Part shown: one piece after another, positions 1 through 4,998 of the stretch
Numbering within the stretch: the first letter of the stretch is position 1
How the letters are laid out: every line of letters starts with the position of its first letter
Origin: Anaeromyxobacteraceae bacterium
Lineage (GTDB): Bacteria > Myxococcota > Myxococcia > Myxococcales > Anaeromyxobacteraceae
Length of the DNA stretch: 5,047 nt
NCBI GenBank assembly: GCA_027349605.1
Contig: DAIEMM010000103.1
Coordinates: 1 to 5,047 of the forward strand
Direction: 5' to 3'
The notes under the pieces: generated by a model
Told to the model about the DNA's origin: nothing
Database searches by the model: none
Seen by the model: only the letters and a program-made list of their open reading frames with translations
Position numbers and translations under genes: made by a program

Positions 1-358
1 CGGCGCCCACCCGGGCCCGCCAGCCCCGCTTGATGAGCGGAGCCCCGGCGGCGTCGGCGGAGAGGGTGGAGCGATCCCCCTCGCGGCGGGGCTCGAGCTC
101 CACGCCGGGGAGGCGGCGCGCCAGGTCGCTGCGGGCCGACGCGATCCCCGATGCGGGCCCTTCCCAGAGCCGGGCCTTCACGGCGTCGGCGGCGCGGGAC
201 CCCAGGCAGGCGACGGCCCAGGCGTCGGGCCCCTCCGCCTCGGCCCCGCCAGCCACGGCACGGGCCGACAGGCCGAGAGCGTCGAGCTCCCGGGCCAGCG
301 CGGGCTCGAGCCCCGGAACGCAGGCGGCGAAGACGCGCTGTGGGACGCCCCGGCTCAC
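1..358 (-). CDS. THUMP-domain SAM-dependent RNA methyltransferase (RlmL-like), N-terminal fragment
   Basis: The first 119 codons of a gene that continues past the left edge; the methyltransferase domain is not in the window. By family, such proteins N-methylate a guanine (or a similar base) of 23S rRNA or tRNA, with the N-terminal THUMP-type region binding RNA. Seen here: residues 9-29 read VFAACVPGLEPALARELDAL, the typical family opening (F-A-x-C-x-P-G-L-E-x-x-L-x-x-E-L), and residues 106-113 read APLIKRGW, matching the 'L-H-R-R-G-Y/W-R' motif that ends the THUMP part and leads into the methyltransferase domain. Start chosen is GTG at 358, whose GTGA overlaps the stop of the upstream DUF2062 gene by 4 bases, suggesting translational coupling. 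Only about 75 residues lie between the two motifs, fewer than in E. coli RlmL, so the THUMP part is compact. The family call is fairly secure; the exact target base is not known. Confidence 0.75.
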   Translation of the reverse strand, partial: MSRGVPQRVFAACVPGLEPALARELDALGLSARAVAGGAEAEGPDAWAVACLGSRAADAVKARLWEGPASGIASARSDLARRLPGVELEPRREGDRSTLSADAAGAPLIKRGWRARVGA

Positions 359-819
359 GGGGCGGGCGGCGCCTCCTGCCGGGGAACGGGCAGGCGGGCG
401 AGCAGGCGGACGAAGACGGCGTAGAGGACCCAGGTTGCCACCGGCGCGAGGAGGAGCCATGCCCCGACGGCCCGGGCGTTCGCCTCCGCGTAGCGGACCA
501 CGGTCGGCCAGATCCCGCCCGAGAGCTCGCTCTGGATCTGCTCGAGCGAGAAGGGGACGGGCGGGCCGCCGGTGAGCCAGGCCCCGGCCTGGAAGAACGG
601 GATGAAGAGCAGGATCTGCGCAGGGTAGGCGAGGTAGTTCGCGGCCACCATGGCGACGTGGTTCAGGCGGAAAGCGACCGAGACGCCGAGGGCGATGGCG
701 GTGGTGACTCCCAGGACGGGCATCACCGAGATCACCACGCCGAGCGCCAGCGAGAGGGCGAGCGTCCTCGGCGTCACCCCCTGCCACAGCTGCTGCTTCA
801 CCGGCCGGATCACCCGCAT
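355..819 (-). CDS. DUF2062 domain membrane protein
   Basis: A 154-residue inner-membrane protein of the DUF2062 family, whose function is not established. Seen here: a short basic N-terminus (MRVIRPVKQQLWQG), the family pattern 'P-x-x-L-A-L-x-x-A-L-G-V-x-I-x-x-x-P-x-x-G' at residues 17-37, then a hydrophobic stretch to about residue 50, RLN at 51-53, and an N-Y-L-A-Y-P element (61-66) that corresponds to the family's N-P-x-T region. Two further membrane segments fall near residues 60-82 and 117-141. The frame is open further upstream, to an ATG at 975, but that would run antisense into the ABC-F gene. The ATG at 819 has an excellent Shine-Dalgarno (GGGAGGT, 7 bases away) and gives the family's usual length. 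It is first in an operon with the THUMP methyltransferase (4-base overlap). Any functional link to RNA modification is speculation. Confidence 0.85.
   Translation of the reverse strand: MRVIRPVKQQLWQGVTPRTLALSLALGVVISVMPVLGVTTAIALGVSVAFRLNHVAMVAANYLAYPAQILLFIPFFQAGAWLTGGPPVPFSLEQIQSELSGGIWPTVVRYAEANARAVGAWLLLAPVATWVLYAVFVRLLARLPVPRQEAPPAP
372..377 (-). promoter_or_regulatory. Possible ribosome binding site of the THUMP methyltransferase
   Basis: A perfect AGGAGG on the minus strand lies inside the end of the DUF2062 coding region, 13 bases before the GTG start. The spacing is longer than the usual 5-9 bases, so coupling through the GTGA overlap may matter more than this site. Confidence 0.35.
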
Positions 820-907
820 GTGAACGACCTCCCGGACCTTGCCCATGGGGGGAGCATAAGGCGATCCCCTCGCGAAAAGCGCGGACTTGCGGTACATCGG
901 CGCCGCC
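820..907. promoter_or_regulatory. Divergent intergenic region between DUF2062 and the ABC-F gene
   Basis: This 88 bp gap must hold promoters for both directions. It contains the most A/T-rich patch nearby (GCATAAG at 854-860 and GCGAAAAGC at 872-880). On the minus strand TATGCT (858-853) is a possible -10 box for the DUF2062 operon, with no good -35. On the plus strand I find no convincing -35/-10 pair; TACATC at 893-898 is the nearest -10-like hexamer and would give a very short leader. The region's role is secure by layout; the individual boxes are weak. Confidence 0.4.
827..833 (-). promoter_or_regulatory. Shine-Dalgarno site deciding the DUF2062 start
   Basis: The minus strand reads GGGAGGT, 7 bases before the ATG at 819. 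It is the strongest ribosome binding site in the window and the reason for preferring this start over the in-frame ATG codons at 846 and farther upstream. Confidence 0.75.
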
Positions 908-2506
908 ATGATCTCGGTCCAGGACGTCACCAAGGCCTTCGGCCCCAAGAAGCTCTTCGAGGACGTGAACGTCACCTTCTCGCCCGGCCGCCGTTACGGC
1001 CTCACCGGCCCGAACGGTTCCGGGAAGTCCACCTTCATGAAGATCCTCTCCGGGGACGAGGAGTCCGACACCGGGAGCGTCCACCGCCCCAGGCGGCTGG
1101 GGATCCTGCGCCAGGACCACTTCAAGTACGAAGGGGACCGGGTCATCGACGTGGTCCTCGCGGGGAACTCCGTGCTCTGGAAGGCCATGAAGGAGAAGGA
1201 CGACATCCTGGCCCAGGGCGACATCTCCGAGGAGGACGGGCACAAGCTCGCCGAGCTGGAGGGCGTCATCGGCGAGGAGGACGGCTACGAGGCCGAGGCG
1301 CAGGCCGCCGAGCTGCTCCAGGGCCTCGGGATCGAGAACGGCTGGCACGACCAGCCCATGAAGAGCCTGGCCGGAGGGCTGAAGCTGCGGGTGCTGCTCG
1401 CGCAGGCCCTCTTCGGCAACCCCCAGGGCCTCCTGCTCGACGAGCCCACCAACAACCTCGATCTGGAGTCGATCCGCTGGCTGGAGCGCTTCCTCCACGA
1501 CTTCGAGGGCGTGCTCGTCACCATCAGCCACGACCGACACTTCCTGAACGCCATCTGCACCCACATCGCCGACATCGACTACGAGACCATCATCGTCTAC
1601 ACCGGCGGCTACGACGACATGGTCCGGCAGAAGGGGCAGGTCCGGAACCGCATCGAGTCGGAGAACGCCGAGAAGAAGAAGAAGATCGAGCAGCTCCAGG
1701 AGTTCGTGGCCCGCTTCTCGGCGGGCACCCGGGCCTCGCAGGTGCAGAGCCGCAAGGGCCAGATCCAGAAGCTCAAGCTCGACGACCTGAAGCGCTCGAA
1801 CATCCAGGCCCCCTTCATCAAGTTCGAGGTGAAGGCGCCGAGCGGCAAGCAGACGCTGGAGATCCGGGACCTCGAGAAGCGCTTCCACGGCAACGAGGTG
1901 ATCCAGCCCATCACGGCGCTGGTCACCCGCGGGGAGAAGATCGCCGTCATCGGGCGCAATGCGGCCGGCAAGTCCACCCTGGTGAAGCTCCTGGTCGGGG
2001 AGCTCGATCCCACGTCCGGGAGCGCGAAGTGGGGGCACCAGGCGGTGCCCGGCTACCTGCCGCAGGACCACGCCGGACTCATCCACCCCGGCACCACCGC
2101 CTTCGGCTGGCTGCGCGAGCAGGAGGACAAGCTCTCCAACGAGGAGATCTCCGGCCTGCTCGGACGGATGCTCTTCTCCGGCGAGGAGCGCATGAAGCCC
2201 ACCGCGACCCTCTCCGGCGGCGAGACGGTGCGGCTGCTCCTGGCCAAGCTGATGATGGACAAGCCCAACGTGCTCGTCCTCGACGAGCCCACCAACCACC
2301 TCGACCTCGAGGCCATCGCCGCCCTCTCCGAGGGGCTGAAGCGCTACGAGGGGACGGCCATCTTCGTGACCCACGACCAGCAGCTGGTCGACGAGGTGGC
2401 CACCCGGATCTGGCACGTGCGGGCGGGCGAGCCGGTCAACGACTTCCCGGGGACCTTCGCCGAGTACCTGGAGAAGCACCCCGACCTGGCCGCCGACCAC
2501 CGGTAG
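908..2506 (+). CDS. ybiT: ABC-F family ATP-binding protein, YbiT type
   Basis: A 532-residue soluble ABC-F ATPase with two nucleotide-binding domains and no membrane segments. ABC-F proteins bind the ribosomal E site and act in translation; some give antibiotic resistance. YbiT's precise role is less clear. NBD1: Walker A GPNGSGKS (34-41), signature LAGGLKLR (154-161), Walker B LLLDEPTNNLD (175-185), H-switch His208. A charged linker (about 235-310, with the KKKKIEQLQ helix at 257-265) is the P-site tRNA interaction motif. NBD2: Walker A GRNAAGKST (349-357), signature LSGGE (435-439), Walker B VLVLDEPTNHLD (455-466), H-switch His489. Length and blocks such as IRWLE, SHDRHFLN, CTHIAD, PFIKFE and KLMM-KPN match E. 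coli YbiT (530 residues). ATG at 908 is chosen because MISVQDVTKAFG is the family N-terminus; a TTG seven codons upstream is also in frame. No Shine-Dalgarno is visible. Oddities: Ala for Ser in signature 1, Ala for Gly in the NBD2 P-loop (N-A-A-G-K), and THDQQL rather than SHDR-x-F after NBD2. No accessory domain suggests a resistance role. Confidence 0.95.
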   Translation: MISVQDVTKAFGPKKLFEDVNVTFSPGRRYGLTGPNGSGKSTFMKILSGDEESDTGSVHRPRRLGILRQDHFKYEGDRVIDVVLAGNSVLWKAMKEKDDILAQGDISEEDGHKLAELEGVIGEEDGYEAEAQAAELLQGLGIENGWHDQPMKSLAGGLKLRVLLAQALFGNPQGLLLDEPTNNLDLESIRWLERFLHDFEGVLVTISHDRHFLNAICTHIADIDYETIIVYTGGYDDMVRQKGQVRNRIESENAEKKKKIEQLQEFVARFSAGTRASQVQSRKGQIQKLKLDDLKRSNIQAPFIKFEVKAPSGKQTLEIRDLEKRFHGNEVIQPITALVTRGEKIAVIGRNAAGKSTLVKLLVGELDPTSGSAKWGHQAVPGYLPQDHAGLIHPGTTAFGWLREQEDKLSNEEISGLLGRMLFSGEERMKPTATLSGGETVRLLLAKLMMDKPNVLVLDEPTNHLDLEAIAALSEGLKRYEGTAIFVTHDQQLVDEVATRIWHVRAGEPVNDFPGTFAEYLEKHPDLAADHR

Positions 2507-2524
2507 CCGGCCGGGCGGGGCGGC

Positions 2525-3196
2525 TCAGCGGGCGAAGAAGGCCGGCACCTCGGAGAGGGACCGGATCTCCACCTCGGGCGCACCGGGCAGGCGTTCGGGC
2601 GGCAGGCCCGTCCGGTTGCACCAGGCCACCCGGAACCCGAAGGCGCTGGCGCCGTGGGCGTCCCAGCCGTTGGCGGAGACGAAGCCGATCTCGCCGGGGA
2701 GCAGGTCGAGCTGGCGGGCCGCCATGGCGTACACCTCGGGTGAAGGCTTGTAGACCGCCACCTCCTCCACCGAGATCACCGCGTCGAGCAGCTCGTCGAG
2801 GCGCGCATTGCGGATCCCGGCGTCGAGCATGCCCGTGGACCCGTTGGACAGCACGGCCAGCTGCAGCCCCTGCTCCCGCAGCGCCACCAGCGTGGCGCGC
2901 GCGTCGGGGTAGGCGTCGAGGTGGAGATAGAGGTCCATGAGCCGCTTGCGCAGGGCCGGGTCGTGGACGTCGAGGGCCTGGAGCGCGTAGTCGAGCGCCT
3001 CGCCGGTGACCTGCCAGAAGTCGACGTGCCGGCGCATCAGGCTGCGCAGCCAGGTGTACTCGAGCTGCTTGCGGCGCCAGAGGTCGGAGAGCGCCCGCCA
3101 GCGATCGCCCAGGGCGTCGCCGGCGCGCTCGGCGGCGCTGTTCACGTCGAGCAGCGTCCCGTAGGCGTCGAAGACGACGGCGCGCACCGTGGCCAT
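2525..3196 (-). CDS. L-2-haloacid dehalogenase (haloacid dehalogenase type II, HAD superfamily)
   Basis: A 223-residue cytosolic hydrolase expected to convert L-2-haloalkanoic acids to D-2-hydroxy acids through an aspartyl-ester intermediate. Every catalytic residue known from Pseudomonas L-DEX YL has a counterpart: Asp10 (nucleophile, in VVFDAYGTL), Thr14, Arg41, Ser117 and Asn118 (LSNG), Lys150 (YKPSPEVY), Tyr156, Ser174, Asn176 and Asp179 (SANGWDAHG). The helical cap carries the family block QLEYTWLRSLM (44-54) followed by the DFWQVT element (59-64), including Leu45, Phe60 and, in the core, Trp178. The length is normal for the family. ATG at 3196 gives the usual short N-terminus before the nucleophile; no Shine-Dalgarno precedes it. 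It converges on the ABC-F gene with 18 bp between stops and diverges from the VTT gene with 34 bp between starts. There is no clear U-run terminator in the 18 bp gap. True physiological substrate is unproven; a phosphatase is unlikely given the cap motifs. Confidence 0.92.
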   Translation of the reverse strand: MATVRAVVFDAYGTLLDVNSAAERAGDALGDRWRALSDLWRRKQLEYTWLRSLMRRHVDFWQVTGEALDYALQALDVHDPALRKRLMDLYLHLDAYPDARATLVALREQGLQLAVLSNGSTGMLDAGIRNARLDELLDAVISVEEVAVYKPSPEVYAMAARQLDLLPGEIGFVSANGWDAHGASAFGFRVAWCNRTGLPPERLPGAPEVEIRSLSEVPAFFAR

Positions 3197-3230
3197 CCCC
3201 GGAGCCTAGCGCTATCCTCCGCCCCTCGTC
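3197..3230. promoter_or_regulatory. Compact divergent promoter region between the dehalogenase and VTT genes
   Basis: Only 34 bp separate two divergent start codons. At its centre is an imperfect palindrome, GGAGCCTAGCGCTATCCTCC (3201-3220, 16 of 20 positions symmetric), around a perfect TAGCGCTA. Each half gives a TAnnnT hexamer: TAGGCT on the minus strand (3208-3203) and TATCCT on the plus strand (3213-3218). The minus hexamer ends 6 bases before the dehalogenase ATG, so its transcript could be leaderless; the plus one ends 12 bases before the VTT ATG. Weak -35-like hexamers (ATGACG minus, 3232-3227; TGGCCA plus, 3190-3195) overlap the opposite start codons. Neither gene has a Shine-Dalgarno, consistent with little or no leader. 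The promoter boxes are inference. Confidence 0.45.
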
Positions 3231-3923
3231 ATGCGCCGTCGCGTCATCCTCGCCGGGCTGGTCGCATTGGCGGCCGCGGCCCTGCTCCTCCTCGCCCCCT
3301 GGAGGGAGTGGCTGGCCGGCCTTTCCGGATGGGCCCGGGCCGCCGGGCCAGGTGGGGTGGCCGCCTTCGTCCTCGCGTACGCGGCGGGCTCGGTCCTGGC
3401 CCTGCCGGTCTGGCCCCTCACCGTGGCCGCCGGGGTGGCCTACGGGGCCTGGGGAGGATTCGCGCTGGCCCTTCCGGCGGGGGCCGCCGGTGCGTCGGTG
3501 GCGTTCCTGGCCGGCCGGACGATCTTCCAGGGGGCCGTGGCCCGCCGCCTCGCGCGGGACCCCCGGCTGGCCGCGCTCGACGAGGCCGTCGGGCGGCAGG
3601 GTATCTTCCTGGTGCTGCTCCTCCGCCTCTCTCCGCTCTTCCCGTACAACGTCGTGAACTACGCCCTCTCCGCCACCCGGCTCCGGCTGTCCGCCTTCGC
3701 CGCGGCCTCGATCCTCGGAATGGCTCCCATCACGTTCGCGTGGGCCTGGGCGGGGGCCACCTTCGGCGGCCTCCCGGGTGTGGCGGGTCGGCCGCAGGCC
3801 GGCCCGGGGGAGAGGGTCCTGCAGTGGGCCGGCCTCCTGGCGACGGTCGCGGTGGTGATCCTGCTGGGGCGGATCGCGAGGCGGGCGCTCACGGCGACGC
3901 CCACGGCGCCGCGTACGAAGTAG
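3231..3923 (+). CDS. TVP38/TMEM64 family (VTT domain, DedA superfamily) membrane protein
   Basis: A 230-residue polytopic inner-membrane protein. The wider DedA/VTT superfamily includes lipid scramblases and carrier-lipid flippases and supports membrane homeostasis, but bacterial TVP38-like members mostly lack an assigned substrate. Seen here: a basic N-terminus and first membrane helix (about 5-22), a G-x-x-A-F-V-L-A-Y-A-A-G segment (42-53), LPVWPLTVAAGVAYGAWGG (58-76) with re-entrant-loop character, LAGR at 93-96, then the family hallmark LRLSPLFPYNVVNYALSAT (131-149), a further helix at about 155-178 with LGMAPITFAWAWAG, and a last helix (196-214) before a basic tail. Length is normal. ATG at 3231 starts right at the first helix; no Shine-Dalgarno. 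It shares a divergent promoter region with the dehalogenase. Its last 265 bp are overlapped in antisense by the HNH reading frame. There is no visible terminator after the TAG at 3921-3923. Confidence 0.9.
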   Translation: MRRRVILAGLVALAAAALLLLAPWREWLAGLSGWARAAGPGGVAAFVLAYAAGSVLALPVWPLTVAAGVAYGAWGGFALALPAGAAGASVAFLAGRTIFQGAVARRLARDPRLAALDEAVGRQGIFLVLLLRLSPLFPYNVVNYALSATRLRLSAFAAASILGMAPITFAWAWAGATFGGLPGVAGRPQAGPGERVLQWAGLLATVAVVILLGRIARRALTATPTAPRTK

Positions 3924-4879
3924 GCGGCGCACGGCTCGCCTGCGACCGGGTCCCTGGGGGCGAAGAGGTCCATCACCTCGTCGCCGTACACCCGCCGCGC
4001 GGCTTCCAGGTTATGCGCCTTGCAAAGGATCCTGCAGTTGTCGGTCGTGGACGGGCCGCCCCTTCCGCGCGGGACCACGTGGTCCACCTCCAGCCGCACG
4101 GTCGAGCCGCAGGTGCCACCGTCCGCGAGCGGCCACGTGCACTTCCCCTCGTCCCGCTTCATCACCTCCCGCTTCACCCGGGGCGGCACGCTGGCTCGCC
4201 GCTTCTCCTGCTGGGCGATGAGCAGTTCCAGCGCCGCCGTCAGCACCTGCTCGTCGGTCGCGCCAGGCTGGACGTGGGACTGGCCCTCCTTCGCCCTGGC
4301 GAGGAGCTTCACGAACTCCGGGGTGACCGTGACGTGCATCCGGGTCTCGCGAGGCGTGAGCGGTTCGACCAGGGTCCGGGTCGGAGCCCGTTCAACGATT
4401 GAACGCGAGTCTTCCTTCATGTTCGCCCTCGGCTCCGGTGGCACCGCCGGCGACCGGACCGTCGCCTCGGTCACGACCGTCCTCCGGGGCACCACCTCGA
4501 CCGGCCTGATCTCCACCGCGACCTGCTCCGCCTCCTGCCGGGAGAGATGGAAGAAACGCGGGAGGACCTCGAACCGGTTGGCCTCGGTCAACACGCGGGC
4601 GAGCACGATGACGGTGGTCAGGCACAAGCGTCCATCTCCAAGCGGCTCCACGACCTCCGGGAACCGGGCGACGAGGCGGGTGGCGACCTGGCGGTAGTGG
4701 GCCGAGCCCCGGGAGAGCCCCAGTTCCCGGTGGAGGTAGTCAAAAAGGCTGGCGAAGCCGAGCTCCCGGTACATCGCCAGCTCGTCGAATTCGGCGAGGG
4801 AGAGGAGCAGTTCGGCCAGGGCACCTCGCTCCGCGCGGAGGAGCTCTGCGTGACGGAGGGACCATTCGCGTGCGTTCAT
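3659..4879 (-). CDS. HNH endonuclease domain protein with antisense C-terminal extension
   Basis: A 406-residue frame. The C-proximal HNH nuclease domain (about 231-300) is complete: PPRVKREVMKRDEGKC, then Cys247 and Cys257 of a zinc knuckle, V-D-H-V-V-P with catalytic His267, Asn281, and LCKAHN with Cys286 and His289. The family cuts or nicks DNA; this protein's target is unknown. The N-terminal part (1-130) is helical (LAEFDELAMYRELGFASLFDY, LHRELGLSRG, LPRFFHLSRQEAEQVA), joined by a proline-rich linker (130-175) to a helical block (180-225, MHVTVTPEFVKLLARAKEG). This architecture recalls the stand-alone DUF222-like HNH proteins often multicopy in Myxococcota and Actinobacteria. ATG at 4879 gives the expected family N-terminus; only a weak purine-rich GAGAGAG lies upstream. 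Residues 319-406 are antisense to the VTT gene, low in complexity (Arg/Ala/Pro-rich), and look non-native, so the ancestral protein probably ended near residue 318. No partner methyltransferase or integrase is adjacent. Confidence 0.85.
   Translation of the reverse strand: MNAREWSLRHAELLRAERGALAELLLSLAEFDELAMYRELGFASLFDYLHRELGLSRGSAHYRQVATRLVARFPEVVEPLGDGRLCLTTVIVLARVLTEANRFEVLPRFFHLSRQEAEQVAVEIRPVEVVPRRTVVTEATVRSPAVPPEPRANMKEDSRSIVERAPTRTLVEPLTPRETRMHVTVTPEFVKLLARAKEGQSHVQPGATDEQVLTAALELLIAQQEKRRASVPPRVKREVMKRDEGKCTWPLADGGTCGSTVRLEVDHVVPRGRGGPSTTDNCRILCKAHNLEAARRVYGDEVMDLFAPRDPVAGEPCAAYFVRGAVGVAVSARLAIRPSRITTATVARRPAHCRTLSPGPACGRPATPGRPPKVAPAQAHANVMGAIPRIEAAAKADSRSRVAERA
3933..3949. repeat. 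Hairpin repeat copy at the 3' end of the HNH gene
   Basis: CGGCTCGCCTGCGACCG can pair as 6 base pairs with one bulged C on the 5' side (C3936) and a CCTG loop. It lies in HNH codons 311-316, ten bases after the VTT stop. The same lower stem and loop recur in two copies on the far side of the HNH gene (4943-4959 and 4966-4977); the 11-base string CTCGCCTGCGA is identical here (3936-3946) and at 4966-4976. It could be a coincidence of GC-rich sequence. Confidence 0.45.
4389..4405. repeat. 17-bp perfect palindrome inside the HNH gene
   Basis: CGTTCAACGATTGAACG has 7-base arms around CGA. It lies in the proline-rich linker region of the HNH frame (codons for about SRSIVER) and is unusually A/T-rich for this window. 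It could be a protein-binding site or chance; no known operator is claimed. Confidence 0.4.
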
Positions 4880-4899
4880 GCGTCCACTCTCTCACGGGA

Positions 4900-4917
4900 T
4901 TTCCGGCCCTCCGGAAA
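4900..4917. repeat. Inverted repeat just upstream of the HNH gene
   Basis: TTTCCGG (4900-4906) and CCGGAAA (4911-4917) are perfect 7-base arms around CCCT, ending 20 bases before the HNH start codon. It could be an operator, or a hairpin in the 5' leader of the HNH transcript limiting its translation. There is no U-run on either side, so a terminator is unlikely. No promoter with a clear -35/-10 is visible around it. Confidence 0.6.
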
Positions 4918-4998
4918 CGCACGGGGACGGCCGCAGCGGCGCGATCTCGCCTGCGGATCTCGAACCTCGCCTGCGAGCGCGCGGTGCGTCCCCGCGCG
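4918..4998. other. 81-base block able to fold into a three-armed, cloverleaf-like structure
   Basis: An outer stem pairs 4918-4929 (CGCACGGGGACG) with 4987-4998 (CGTCCCCGCGCG), 11 of 12 pairs. Inside are three hairpins: GCCGC-A-GCGGC (4930-4940), GATC(T)CG-CCTG-CGGATC (4943-4959, one bulge), and CTCG-CCTG-CGAG (4966-4977). The second and third share the string CTCGCCTGCG (4946-4955 and 4966-4975), spaced 20 bases, and a CCTG loop. It is not a tRNA: there is no 7-base anticodon loop or true T-arm, although the minus strand contains GGTTCGAGATCC. It could be a DNA cruciform, a small RNA, a repeat element or a chance fold in GC-rich sequence. No gene is supported here. Confidence 0.4.

Noticed and set aside
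2507..2524. A possible bidirectional terminator between the convergent ABC-F and dehalogenase genes.
   Set aside because: The 18 bp are GC-rich but show no clear stem-loop followed by a T-run on either strand.
151..2940. A 929-codon open frame on the plus strand.
   Set aside because: It overlaps the DUF2062, ABC-F and dehalogenase genes in other frames or antisense, and its product is Arg/Pro/Gly-rich low-complexity sequence. It is an artefact of very high GC content.
2436..3932. A 498-codon open frame on the minus strand.
   Set aside because: It is a shadow of the dehalogenase (shifted frame) and of the VTT gene (antisense), with no recognisable motifs.
2921..4402. A 493-codon open frame on the plus strand.
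   Set aside because: It is antisense to the dehalogenase and HNH genes and out of frame with VTT; composition is low-complexity.
4943..4978. A tRNA-like T-arm string (GGTTCGAGATCC on the minus strand) within a cloverleaf-like fold.
   Set aside because: The flanking bases do not pair as a T-stem, there is no 7-base anticodon loop, no D-arm consensus and no acceptor-stem CCA context.
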